Shown: positions 36,119-45,011, numbered from the stretch's first letter. The stretch: DNA of 51,479 nt from Candidatus Electrothrix aarhusensis (GCA_004028505.1 MTKO01000072.1:1-51479); one strand, 5' to 3'. The notes: a model not told the origin generated them from the letters alone. Made by a program: numbers and translations.

Positions 36119-39100
36119 ATGAGTAATCAGCAATTATCCGGTTTTACATCCAAGGCCTGGGAGGCAAATAAAGAGGAAACTGCCAGTATTGTAGAAATTC
36201 CAGAGCGTTTTAGGGTCCTCCAAGAGGTCGTGGCCCGATATCAGGGGGTGGCAAAGAAGCTGGAACATCTGCTCTATGAAATCAGCCATCCCTATCGTAA
36301 CTGGCAGATGATTATTCCGGAACTGCGTCCCTTTGTCCTGAAGAATTTCAATCAGTATCGCAGGCATGAGCAGGGGCCTGCCTGCTTTTCTCTATTTACA
36401 GAGATTTTTCTTGATGCCCTCAGCGAATCGAAAAAAAACGGTAAGGTCGTCTCGATGGCTATGGAGGCCATGTTAGCCTATGCAGATAAACTCATAGCCT
36501 CCTTGCACACCGATTCCCTGGCTCTGTATCGGGAGCAACTGGATAGTTTTTTTGATAGGCTGGTTTGCCTGGATGAAATTGATGAAACCGTGATGATGTA
36601 CATGGTCCAGGGCCATCATCCGATGAAGAAAATGGCCTTGCACCTGATAAAAATCGGTCGTGGCAATGAGGATATCTTTTTTTCTTGCGCCCCCCTTGCC
36701 CGGCTGATGAAAAAAATTTTCCAGCTTAATTATAACTATTGGTTGAGTGAAGAGAATCCACAGCCTTGGTTTGAATCTCAATGCGGTTCGTTTTGCGGTA
36801 GATGGCAGGCAGGATCCTTGTTAGCGACCATCTCACATGATCGTTTTCAGGAGCATCTGGCTGCCCTTGACTTGATTGATATTGAGGAGGATTCTTATCA
36901 GGCGCTCAGTGAACTCATGGAACTGCCTGCCCATATCGATATTGTTCGTCTGTATCGGGAAATTCCCAAGCAGTTGACCCCAGATACCGACGATGAACAG
37001 GAGGCTTCTTTTTCGGAAAATCGAAAGCTCTTTTTTCTCTTCCGGATCATGGATACCTCGGGCCTTTCTTTGATTCATGAGGAAAGTCTGCGTGAGATCA
37101 ACCGATCTTTGATCCAGCTTATTCGTAAACAGAGTTTTGAGGAGATAGAGCAATTTTTTGTCACAACCTTCCACCTCCTCAAGGCCAATGTGCGCAAGTA
37201 TCCGCATACCTCGCTGCAATGTATCCAGGTGATCGGCGGTGAAGTATTCAGGAGGAATAATTCCAAGCTGGTGGAGGCCTTTCTCTTTGAGACAGTCCGC
37301 TTCGGGTTCCAGTATGCCAATGTCATGGGCGTGGATGAGGATTGGCAGCCCATCACTAATCCGGCCCATCTTGCCAATATTCGCGTTTGGCTGAGCCTGA
37401 TTATGCAGGAACCGAAATGGTGTTCCACCCTTTTTTCTGCCCTGATCATCAATATCAAGCTTTCCGGAACCTGTGTCAAGGACACCGATCTCTTTCAGCG
37501 CGATATCACAGATCTGCTCAATCACCCCATTATGCCCATTTATAATCTGGCCAAGCAGTTCTCTAAGCTGATGCCGGTCTTTTTTAACGAGATCGGGGCG
37601 GAAGGGGAACTGCGCGATGTTTCGACAGAGCTTGACGAGATGCATAAACGGCATGATGTCCTTGTCCATTTTCTTCGCAAGCAATCTCATGTGGAATCCT
37701 CAAATCTAATTGTCGATTTTATCAAGGGAATTTTTGTTTTTTGGATAACTCTGGACAAAGAACATTTGCGCCCCTTTCTCCCGGATGAAATTTTGAGTCA
37801 GGTGGCTACGGAAGGTTCGTTTATTGATGAACTGCATGTTCTGACAGAACGGATCAGCCAAGAGTTGGAGATCCATTCCATGGACGAAGTTCTGGATTGG
37901 AAAAAGGAAGAGCGTAATGCTTGGCTTGCCCGACAGGAGGATATTTCAGCAGGAGAGAGGAAGCGCTTTAGTCTTTTGGTCAGGATGTTTAAGTTGCTGT
38001 ATCATAAGTACAGCCTTGGCATGCAGGAGTTGCGTCATCAACTGCACCATGCCGCCCAGAGCGGTTTTCCGGAGATGGAGGGCCTGTTGGAGGTTTTGGA
38101 ACAGGGAGATGCCTTTGCTTGCCTTGATGCTCTGCTTACTCAGCTGGAACGCCTTAAGGAGATTATTCTCAGTGAGGAAAAATTCGAGCCCAAGGAAGAA
38201 ATCTATTATAAAAGGCATATCGCAGTTGATATTCCCTCGGTCTATGGTCGTTATTCCGAGCGCAAATTTGATGCCCTCGGCCTGAGCTTTCGCCTGGAAA
38301 GTCTTGCTAATATCTATATTGAACGTCTGACCCGATCAATCAATCTGGGCTTTATCACTCAGGCTACCTTTATCCGAATTTCTAGATGCCTGCTTTTGTT
38401 TTTGCGGGCACTTAAGGTGGACGGTATCACCAGTCGACGATTGGATACCTACACGAGTCTGCTCAGTTCCTCAATCACCATGAAGCGATTCACCTACACC
38501 CAGCATCTGGATATCGTCCGTGGCTTGTCTGAAGGAGTTAAGGATGTAATCTATGCCTATTACACCAATGTTCATCAAAATAATCTTTCCATGATTATTC
38601 CTCAGATCGGGCAAGAGAACCTGCTGATCAAGTATCGTTCGCTCTGGGAAGATTCGGACATGACTTCCACGATTGATCGTTTGTCCGAGTCCTTTTTTCG
38701 AGATCTTATTGCCACTACCTTTGGTTTACAGCATTTGGATAATTTTATTACCCGGATTATCCATACCCTGGAGGCGCAAAAGGATATCCTGGATGCTAAG
38801 ACTATTGATCTGCTCATGACCTATAATCCGGAGAAGACGATCTCTTCGTTGTATAATGAAAATTTGCGGACTCATAATCTGATTCATCTCGGTAATAAGG
38901 GCTTCAATCTGATGATATTGGCCGGGGATGGTAAACCGGTTCCGCCAGCCTTTATTATTACCACAGAGATTTTTCGCTGCTGGCGGGCGGTACAGAGCTT
39001 TAAACGGGCCAGGGACGAGTTCATGCAGCGGGTGCGGGCAGCGATCACCAGCCTGGAAGAGCGGACCGATCGGATCTTTGGTTCGCCGAGAAAGCCTCTA

Positions 39101-40372
39101 CTGCTTTCAGTACGTTCCGGTTCGGCCATGTCCATGCCCGGTATGATGACGACGATTCATAATGTAGGTCTGAATGAAGACCTGGTGGAAGAGCTTGTGG
39201 CTCATCATCCTGAGAAAAAATATTTTCTTTGGGATAATTATCGTCGTTTTCTCCAATCTTGGGCCATGGCCGGTGGTATGGAGCGGGAGGAGTTTCAGGA
39301 GGTGATGAATGCGCATAAAAAACAGCACGGAGTGAGCCTGAAGCGGCAGTTTACCCCGGATCAGATGCGTGAGCTGGCCCTGGATTATCAGGCAGCCTTG
39401 CGCAAGCGCGGTCGCAGTGCTCCAGAGGACCCCTGGTTGCAATTGATCGGAGCGGTAGAAATGGTGCTTTCTTCCTGGAATACCGCTAAAGCTATGCAAT
39501 ATCGTAATCTTATGGATGTGTCTGACGATTGGGGAACCGCCGTAATTGTTCAGTCCATGGTCTACGGCAATATGAGTGAGCAGGCGGGCAGCGGAGTTTT
39601 GTTTACAGCCCATCCTTATCGCAAGGTCCGACGAGTAGCCTTGTGGGGTGATTATGCATCAGGTGATCAGGGGGAGGATATTGTTTCCGGCCTAGTGAAC
39701 AGCTATCCTGTGTCTGTAGAACAGGCTGAACTTGACGGCAGACCTGTTGATTGCACCCTGGAACGGAAATTCCCGGCCATTTATGCCCGTTTGCTGCGGA
39801 TTTCACGGGATTTAGTCTATACCAAGGAGTGGAACCCACAAGAAATAGAATTCACCTTTGAAGGTCCACGAGCCAAGGATCTCTATATCCTGCAGACTCG
39901 TGATATGATCACGGTGAAAAAGAAGGAGCGGTTTAATGTCTTTATAGAATCAGAGGCCTTGCAGGATAATATTCTCGGTAAGGGGATCGGTGTGAGCGGT
40001 TCTGCCTTGTCCGGTTTAGCTGTTTTTACCGAAGAAAATATTCAGCAGCTGCGGCGGGAGCAGCCGGATGTACCTCTGATTCTCATCCGTCAGGATACCG
40101 TGCCGGAGGATATCCGAGAAATTTCTATGGCTGACGGTCTCCTCACAGCTCGGGGTGGTCAGACCTCCCATGCCTCGGTGGTGGCTACCCGGCTGGAAAA
40201 AACGTGCGTGGTGGGGTGCCGCGATCTTCAGGTTTTTGAGAGCGGTGAATATGCCATGAATAACGGCGTGCGGATCAGTTTCAGCGACCCTGTCTCTATA
40301 GACGGGCGCAAAGGATTGTTTCTGAAGGGGATACATGGTTACGAAGAGGAGGTGCATATTCTGCCGCTTTGA
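36119..40372 (+). CDS. Large PEP/pyruvate-binding domain protein (PPDK-like, 1417 aa)
   Basis: The C-terminal part resembles enzymes that phosphorylate via a swivelling His domain, such as pyruvate phosphate dikinase and PEP synthase. An ATP-grasp region lies at about residues 920-1260 (LSVRSGSAMSMPGMMTTIHNVGLN, VQSMVYGNMSEQAGSGVLFTAHPY, LYILQTRDM). The phosphohistidine domain ends the protein (TARGGQTSHASVVATRL with the catalytic His, then CVVGC). The PEP/pyruvate TIM barrel of PPDK is absent. The first ~900 residues are long amphipathic helices without recognisable motifs. ATG 36119 is preferred over TTG 36053: it has a GAGGTG ribosome-binding site and starts at the first well-behaved sequence. 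It follows the phosphatase gene by 72 bases. The substrate is unknown. Confidence 0.85.
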   Translation: MSNQQLSGFTSKAWEANKEETASIVEIPERFRVLQEVVARYQGVAKKLEHLLYEISHPYRNWQMIIPELRPFVLKNFNQYRRHEQGPACFSLFTEIFLDALSESKKNGKVVSMAMEAMLAYADKLIASLHTDSLALYREQLDSFFDRLVCLDEIDETVMMYMVQGHHPMKKMALHLIKIGRGNEDIFFSCAPLARLMKKIFQLNYNYWLSEENPQPWFESQCGSFCGRWQAGSLLATISHDRFQEHLAALDLIDIEEDSYQALSELMELPAHIDIVRLYREIPKQLTPDTDDEQEASFSENRKLFFLFRIMDTSGLSLIHEESLREINRSLIQLIRKQSFEEIEQFFVTTFHLLKANVRKYPHTSLQCIQVIGGEVFRRNNSKLVEAFLFETVRFGFQYANVMGVDEDWQPITNPAHLANIRVWLSLIMQEPKWCSTLFSALIINIKLSGTCVKDTDLFQRDITDLLNHPIMPIYNLAKQFSKLMPVFFNEIGAEGELRDVSTELDEMHKRHDVLVHFLRKQSHVESSNLIVDFIKGIFVFWITLDKEHLRPFLPDEILSQVATEGSFIDELHVLTERISQELEIHSMDEVLDWKKEERNAWLARQEDISAGERKRFSLLVRMFKLLYHKYSLGMQELRHQLHHAAQSGFPEMEGLLEVLEQGDAFACLDALLTQLERLKEIILSEEKFEPKEEIYYKRHIAVDIPSVYGRYSERKFDALGLSFRLESLANIYIERLTRSINLGFITQATFIRISRCLLLFLRALKVDGITSRRLDTYTSLLSSSITMKRFTYTQHLDIVRGLSEGVKDVIYAYYTNVHQNNLSMIIPQIGQENLLIKYRSLWEDSDMTSTIDRLSESFFRDLIATTFGLQHLDNFITRIIHTLEAQKDILDAKTIDLLMTYNPEKTISSLYNENLRTHNLIHLGNKGFNLMILAGDGKPVPPAFIITTEIFRCWRAVQSFKRARDEFMQRVRAAITSLEERTDRIFGSPRKPLLLSVRSGSAMSMPGMMTTIHNVGLNEDLVEELVAHHPEKKYFLWDNYRRFLQSWAMAGGMEREEFQEVMNAHKKQHGVSLKRQFTPDQMRELALDYQAALRKRGRSAPEDPWLQLIGAVEMVLSSWNTAKAMQYRNLMDVSDDWGTAVIVQSMVYGNMSEQAGSGVLFTAHPYRKVRRVALWGDYASGDQGEDIVSGLVNSYPVSVEQAELDGRPVDCTLERKFPAIYARLLRISRDLVYTKEWNPQEIEFTFEGPRAKDLYILQTRDMITVKKKERFNVFIESEALQDNILGKGIGVSGSALSGLAVFTEENIQQLRREQPDVPLILIRQDTVPEDIREISMADGLLTARGGQTSHASVVATRLEKTCVVGCRDLQVFESGEYAMNNGVRISFSDPVSIDGRKGLFLKGIHGYEEEVHILPL

Positions 40373-40534
40373 GTGGGTGGTGTGTATATGCTTATTATCT
40401 ATGAAGATTTTTTTTTCAAAAAAAATTTGTACCTTTTTGAGGGATTGACCTATAATTGTTTTTAACAACAAAGGATGTTTCTGAATAACAATGGGTGCTT
40501 GTTTAACCTTAACGAACAAAGAAAAGGAGGAGTA

Positions 40535-42448
40535 ATGAAACGCAAATACATAGGCTTGGTGATGGGGTTAGCAGCCGGGTTGGTTGTAACTGCCGCATCG
40601 AGTTTTGCGCAAGACGCCAAGAAGCCTGAGCTGCTTTCTTTTAAACCGTCAAACCTGCAATGGGAAAAAACTAAGGCTGATTTTGTCGCGCCGAAAATTT
40701 CAACCTGTGCCGGATGTCATCCGAAACAGTATGAAGAGTGGCAGGGCTCAATGCACTCTATGGCTTTTCAGGATCCGATTTATCTTGGTGAGTTGAATCT
40801 GGCTGTTAAGGCGGTGGGTAAAGAGATTACCAAACAGTGTGAAGGCTGTCATACTGCGGCTGCCTTTGTTATGGGCGAAACAGAAACCCTTGATTTCAAA
40901 AACCTCAGTCCATTGGCCGCAGCCGGTGTGTCCTGTGACGTGTGTCATTCTATCAAGAAAACGACCCATTGGGAGACGCCTTCCCATGAGCCGGAAAACG
41001 GCTCTTATGTCCTTTCTCCGGGCAGAAATGACGACAAAGACCCGAAAGGTTTTGTCCGCACAAAATACGGTCCGTTCCCCGACTACGAGGGCTGCGGCGG
41101 CGGTTTTCATGAATGCGTTGAATCTCCCAAGCATCTGACTGCGGAACTCTGTGCGGGCTGTCATCATGTTTACCATTATGACAAACACACTCCATATGAG
41201 TATACTTATGGCGAGTGGAAGAAGAGCTTATACGCTCTGAACGGTATCCAGTGTCAGGACTGCCATATGGTGGATATCGAGACCTTCAAGCGTTCCGCTG
41301 ATGAGTTCATCAAACCGAAACGCAGTGATTATCACCATTACTTCAACGGAGCCAACTTCCTGATGTACTTCCTTGGCGAACTCAGGGCCAAGAAAGAGGG
41401 TAATGAAAAATTGGCGACCAATTTGCAGAATAAATACCAGATGGCGGTAGCGCGTTTGCAGGCTGCTGCTGAGATTGAGATCGACCCGATGTACAATGAG
41501 AAGGGTGACCTATATAAGGTCAGAGTTCGGGTTCACAACCGGCGAGCCGGACATAGCCTGCCGACTTCATTGACTGCTGTTCGCGAGATGTGGCTTGAAG
41601 TCTTGATTACTGATGAGAACGGCAAAGAGCTGATCAAGAGCGGTTATCTGGATAAAGACGGTGAGCTGGACGGCAATACCCATGTCTTTAACTCCGAGGG
41701 TATGGATATGCATCAGGTATTCCAGGTTGATCCCTGGAAAGTCGTGTCCTTTGCCAAGAATAACCTTATTCCGGCCAAGGGATATAGTGATATCGTTTAC
41801 ACTATCCTCTATCCGCCCGGAAAAGGACATCAACTTAATGTTCATGCGAAACTTCGTTTCCGTCAGGCCGGTCAGGCCCTTGCCGAAAAGCTGCTGACCA
41901 ATCTGCCGGATGGGGTTGACCTGAATGACTGGTACGGCTTAACCGAAATTCCGGCTGTCCCGATTGTTGATATGACTGAGAATAATGTAACGGTTGACAC
42001 GACCGGTGAGCCGACTAAGTTGCCGGGTCTTATGGAAAGGTTAAAGGGAAATATTACACATGCACCGCCCAAGAAAGAAGAGGGGCTTAGTCTTTATGAA
42101 CAGCTTGGTGGAGAAAAGGCAGTCGATGCAGCGGTTGATCTTTTTTACAAAAAAGTCTTGGCAGATTCAAGGGTTAACGGTTTTTTCAAAGGGGTTGACA
42201 TGGAGCGCCAACTCAGGATGCAGAAAGGATTTCTCTCCTTTGTCTTTGGCGGACCGATTCATTACTCAGGTAAAAATTTGAGAGCTGCTCATGCGCATCT
42301 TGTGGCAAAAGGACTAAATGGCACCCATTTTAGCATTATTGTTGAACATCTAGGGGCCACTCTGAAGGAGCTTGGCGTCAAGGACGAGCTTGTTCAGCAG
42401 GCAGCCAAGGTGGCCAACAGTGTCAGGAATGATATACTTGGTCACTAA
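40535..42448 (+). CDS. Multiheme cytochrome c fused to a truncated hemoglobin
   Basis: This is a 637-residue exported electron-transfer protein. The start is ATG 40535, after an AAGGAGGAG ribosome-binding site, giving a signal peptide (LVMGLAAGLVVTAASSFAQ). The cytochrome part holds five CXXCH heme sites: CAGCH, CEGCH, CDVCH, CAGCHH and CQDCH, in the first ~250 residues, in the style of the cytochrome c554-like family. A middle domain follows with His and beta-rich sequence (VRVHNRRAGHSLPTSL). The last ~120 residues are a group I truncated hemoglobin: LYEQLGGEKAVDAAVDLFY with Phe-Tyr at the B9-B10 positions, and proximal-type His in LRAAHAHLVAKGLN, then HFSIIVEHLGATLKELGV. Fusion of c-type hemes to an O2/NO-binding globin fits periplasmic reduction or detoxification of O2 or NO. 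I recall such fusions in cable bacteria genomes but could not check. Confidence 0.92.
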   Translation: MKRKYIGLVMGLAAGLVVTAASSFAQDAKKPELLSFKPSNLQWEKTKADFVAPKISTCAGCHPKQYEEWQGSMHSMAFQDPIYLGELNLAVKAVGKEITKQCEGCHTAAAFVMGETETLDFKNLSPLAAAGVSCDVCHSIKKTTHWETPSHEPENGSYVLSPGRNDDKDPKGFVRTKYGPFPDYEGCGGGFHECVESPKHLTAELCAGCHHVYHYDKHTPYEYTYGEWKKSLYALNGIQCQDCHMVDIETFKRSADEFIKPKRSDYHHYFNGANFLMYFLGELRAKKEGNEKLATNLQNKYQMAVARLQAAAEIEIDPMYNEKGDLYKVRVRVHNRRAGHSLPTSLTAVREMWLEVLITDENGKELIKSGYLDKDGELDGNTHVFNSEGMDMHQVFQVDPWKVVSFAKNNLIPAKGYSDIVYTILYPPGKGHQLNVHAKLRFRQAGQALAEKLLTNLPDGVDLNDWYGLTEIPAVPIVDMTENNVTVDTTGEPTKLPGLMERLKGNITHAPPKKEEGLSLYEQLGGEKAVDAAVDLFYKKVLADSRVNGFFKGVDMERQLRMQKGFLSFVFGGPIHYSGKNLRAAHAHLVAKGLNGTHFSIIVEHLGATLKELGVKDELVQQAAKVANSVRNDILGH

Positions 42449-42485
42449 AGGCTACTGAGTAATCAGTTGACGTTGTTGTATCCAA

Positions 42486-42517
42486 ATCCGGCATTCCTCT
42501 CGGGATGCCGGATTTTT
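42486..42517 (+). terminator. Rho-independent terminator after the cytochrome-hemoglobin gene
   Basis: ATCCGGCATTCC and GGGATGCCGGAT pair with one wobble and a TCTC loop, followed by seven T residues, 37 bases after the stop. Confidence 0.9.
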
Positions 42518-42601
42518 TTATGCCTTCATTCAGAAGTCTGCTAGAATACTTTTATTGATGGATAGAGCTGTAGAAGACGCTATTTATTATGAGCTTTGGA
42601 T

Positions 42602-42655
42602 GTTCAACCGGCAAAGCCGTTGAACTCTGACCACCCCCAGAGGGGGTGGTTTTCT
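42602..42655 (+). repeat. Tandem hairpins resembling an IS200/IS605-type element end
   Basis: Two hairpins in a row: GTTCAAC-C-GGC with GCC-GTTGAAC (42602-42623, AAA loop), then CCACCCCC with GGGGGTGG (42631-42649, AGA loop), then TTTT. No transposase is beside them. It lies upstream of the DsrE-like gene; it could instead be an attenuator or a remnant element end. Confidence 0.5.
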
Positions 42656-42685
42656 ACGACGAAATAAAAAAAATGGAGTGAAATT

Positions 42686-43033
42686 ATGCAGAAAACGGTT
42701 ATCTTCGCCTTTCAGGGCAATCCCATGTGTTTTATTCATGTACTGCTTAATGCTTTAAATATGGCTGAACAGGGAATGGAGGGAAAAATTATTTTGGAAG
42801 GAGAAGCCGTCAAATTAGTGCCGGAAATGGCAAAATCAGATCATTTTCTCCATAAACTGTATATAAAGGCTAAGGAAGGGGGGCTTATTCTTGGGGCTTG
42901 TCGGGTCTGTTCCAATAAAATGGGCGTTGCAGAAGCGGTGGCAGCTGAGAGCATTCCGTTGATCGGGGAGATGACCGGGCATCCGGCAATGGCCGAATAT
43001 ATAAAAGAAGGGTATACGATTATCACCTTGTAG
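42686..43033 (+). CDS. DsrE-family small protein
   Basis: DsrE-like proteins are small alpha/beta folds that in sulfur-oxidising bacteria carry sulfane sulfur on conserved cysteines; many in anaerobes have no known role. The 115-residue protein starts MQKTVIFAFQGNPMCFIHVLLNALNMAEQG, typical of the fold, and has a Cys pair in ILGACRVCSNKMGVAEA. IPLIGEMTGHPAMAEYIKEGY completes the family pattern. GGAG precedes ATG by seven bases. There are no dsr genes in the window, so a sulfur-handling role is inference from family only. Confidence 0.82.
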   Translation: MQKTVIFAFQGNPMCFIHVLLNALNMAEQGMEGKIILEGEAVKLVPEMAKSDHFLHKLYIKAKEGGLILGACRVCSNKMGVAEAVAAESIPLIGEMTGHPAMAEYIKEGYTIITL

Positions 43034-43198
43034 ATAGAAATTTGCTAAAATTTGCAAATGGAGAATGCGGAGCATCTTACGATGCTTTAGCCTCCTTTGC
43101 AAATATCAATGTGCCTGTTGGTGTTCGTCTCGGACCTTAGCCTGCACCGGTTTTCCTTGGATAACATAAACCTCGCTACTTTTCAAAAGAGTTTTATC

Positions 43199-43480
43199 GT
43201 GAAAGAGAAAACAGTCAACTGTTGGGAATTTAAGGGATGTGGCAGAGAGTTAGATGGGAAAAATGTGTCATTATATGGCCTCTGTCCTGCTGCAGTTGAC
43301 TCCACTCTTGATGGTATACACGGCGGGAAGAATGGCGGTCGCTGCTGTTGGGTGGTCAAGGCTGTGTATAATAAGAACAAAAAGTTTGGCTGCCGCTGCA
43401 CAGTCGATTATACAGAATGCCATGAGTGTAATTTTTATACATTGGTACAGGAGACAACCAAGCTGATCGTCACGGCCTAG
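43199..43480 (+). CDS. Two-CW domain cysteine-rich protein, copy 2
   Basis: This is the 93-residue paralogue of the protein at 15985-16263, with the same Cys-Trp motifs (NCWEFKGCGREL and GGRCCWVV) and the same CHECNFYTLV end. It differs in an insert between the second CW and the C-terminal Cys pair (YNKNKKFGCRCTVDYTEC). GTG 43199 is preferred: it gives the same N terminus as copy 1. The upstream ATG at 43097 would add 34 residues that copy 1 lacks. It sits between a DsrE-like gene and a CZB-domain gene. Confidence 0.8.
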   Translation: MKEKTVNCWEFKGCGRELDGKNVSLYGLCPAAVDSTLDGIHGGKNGGRCCWVVKAVYNKNKKFGCRCTVDYTECHECNFYTLVQETTKLIVTA

Positions 43481-43490
43481 CTGTCGCAAC

Positions 43491-43517
43491 GGCCTTTCAT
43501 GAGGGTCTTTTTTTTAT
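43491..43517 (+). terminator. Probable Rho-independent terminator after two-CW copy 2
   Basis: GGCCT pairs with AGGGTC (one wobble) around TTCATG and runs into eight or more T residues, 11 bases past the stop. Confidence 0.6.
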
Positions 43518-43819
43518 TTCAGTTGTCGTTCGCCTCCTTTTTTTGTTATCTCATTACGGCGCTCATATCCCACCTCACGGCAAACGCATGACTTTTGCTC
43601 TAAATGAGCAAAAAAATGATATTATCATTTTTCTATGACATTATTGTATAACTATTTTGTTACATTGTATTTGTTATGAAATTGTAGTGCCACCTTGTGT
43701 TCTTTCTCAGGAGCACGGTGTGGTGTTAATTGTTTAAAAGGTTGACAATTGGTTGTATTATGGGTACTTTTTCAGTATTAAGATTTTATTAAGCCAAGCA
43801 AAATATGAGAGGTGATACG
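43518..43819. other. AT-rich leader region of the CZB gene
   Basis: No gene could be supported here. It contains a perfect palindrome, AAAAATGATATTATCATTTTT (about 43613-43634), and AT-rich stretches suited to a promoter for the CZB-domain gene. The palindrome could be an operator or a hairpin. Confidence 0.45.
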
Positions 43820-44185
43820 ATGGATGTAACACATATACAGGTAGCTATCATAGGCCATTTGCAATGGAAATCAAAACTGTCTGATTTCTTTTACGGAGTG
43901 GACACGCTCAGTGTTTCGCAGGTTCCTGACCATGCAGGATGTGATTTCGGCAAGTGGTTGTACAGTTCAGGCTTGCAGGAATTTTCCGGCTATTCGGAAA
44001 TGAAGTCTGTGGAAGCTCTTCATAAGACATTTCATGAAAAAATTAAACATCTAGTGCAGATGCCCGAAGAAAAAAGAAAGAGCCCAGAGGGTAAGCAAGC
44101 GTTGGAAGATTTTAAAATAGATTGCGATACTTTTGTCAATTTGCTCGAAACTGTTCAGGCAAAGGCTGAGAGGAAAAGTATTTAA
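43820..44185 (+). CDS. Free-standing CZB (chemoreceptor zinc-binding) domain protein
   Basis: CZB domains bind zinc and, in chemoreceptors and cyclases, sense zinc or hypochlorous acid. This 121-residue cytoplasmic protein is only the domain: His in IIGHLQWKSKL, the hallmark Cys-containing motif VPDHAGCDFGKWLYS, and the third His pair in ALHKTFHEKIKHL. It has no membrane segment, so it would act as a soluble sensor or partner. ATG 43820 follows GAGAGGTG; the upstream ATG at 43805 overlaps that site. Confidence 0.87.
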   Translation: MDVTHIQVAIIGHLQWKSKLSDFFYGVDTLSVSQVPDHAGCDFGKWLYSSGLQEFSGYSEMKSVEALHKTFHEKIKHLVQMPEEKRKSPEGKQALEDFKIDCDTFVNLLETVQAKAERKSI

Positions 44186-44216
44186 AAAATATTGGAAATT
44201 TTTTGAATTGGTTATT

Positions 44217-44251
44217 CCGGGTGCGTGTGTTGCGCGTGACCCGGTTTTTTT
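44217..44251 (+). terminator. Rho-independent terminator after the CZB gene
   Basis: CCGGGT pairs with ACCCGG around a GC-rich loop, then seven T residues, 31 bases after the stop. Confidence 0.85.
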
Positions 44252-44329
44252 GTTTTAGGCGAAAACTTTTCGCCCACCCCGTCCCAGCCTGCTTGGATAA
44301 TAAGAAGTAATTATCATGCCTCCTCCTGT

Positions 44330-45004
44330 TCAGCAGGGGATCAATTCTTCCACGCCTCCAACGCCTGCAAGCGGACACCTCTCACAGTGCGGTTTTGATT
44401 TTTTACAGAACTGCTTACCAACCTGCACCAGCAGAGCGTGGTATTCGTTAAAGAGGGCTGCGTCTTCATTGAGGTTATCCATGAACATTTCCTGAATCTG
44501 AAAGTAATCATAGTCCTCGGAAATAATCTCATGGCGCATCAGAATACGATGGGTGTAGGTGTCCACTACAAATATCGGCTGTTCGGCAGCGTAGAGCACT
44601 ATAGCGTCTGCCGTTTCTGGTCCAATCCCTTTAACCGAGAGTAGTTGCTCCCGTAGGGTATAAAGAGGTTGTTGCAGCAGATAATCCAAATCATTATCCC
44701 AGTGTTTCTCAATCATGCTGAAGAGGTTCTGTAACCGCCCGGCCTTGATATTATAATAGCCAGCAGGACGGATGTGCTCAGCTAGCTCCTCCATGCTAAG
44801 GGCCGCCAGAGCTGAAAGAGAGAGCAGGCCTGCCTCTCTCAAATTGGCAATGGCCTTTTCCACATTCTGCCAATTGGTATTCTGGGTCAGGACTGCACCC
44901 ACCATCACCTCGAAAGGTGTCTCGCCGGGCCACCAGTGCTGGTGCCCGAAATGCGCCAGCAGGCGGCGAAAAATTTCTTCCAGTTCATCCGATACGATGC
45001 TCAT
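44330..45004 (-). CDS. Endonuclease III-like (HhH-GPD) DNA glycosylase
   Basis: These base-excision repair enzymes remove damaged bases through an HhH fold and often carry a 4Fe-4S cluster. The 224-residue protein has the catalytic Asp in FVVDTYTHRIL. The HhH hairpin is LLSVKGIGPETADAIV, with Glu-Thr where Nth has its catalytic Lys, which resembles the MagIII/COG2231 branch that handles 3-methyladenine. Three Cys of the iron-sulfur loop are in order (FCKKSKPHCERC), but the fourth is displaced to the C terminus (LIPC). ATG at 45004 follows AAGGAG, 10 bases upstream; the earlier ATG adds eight residues. It lies seven bases downstream of pfk on the same strand. Confidence 0.85.
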   Translation of the reverse strand: MSIVSDELEEIFRRLLAHFGHQHWWPGETPFEVMVGAVLTQNTNWQNVEKAIANLREAGLLSLSALAALSMEELAEHIRPAGYYNIKAGRLQNLFSMIEKHWDNDLDYLLQQPLYTLREQLLSVKGIGPETADAIVLYAAEQPIFVVDTYTHRILMRHEIISEDYDYFQIQEMFMDNLNEDAALFNEYHALLVQVGKQFCKKSKPHCERCPLAGVGGVEELIPC

Positions 45005-45011
45005 CAGATAG

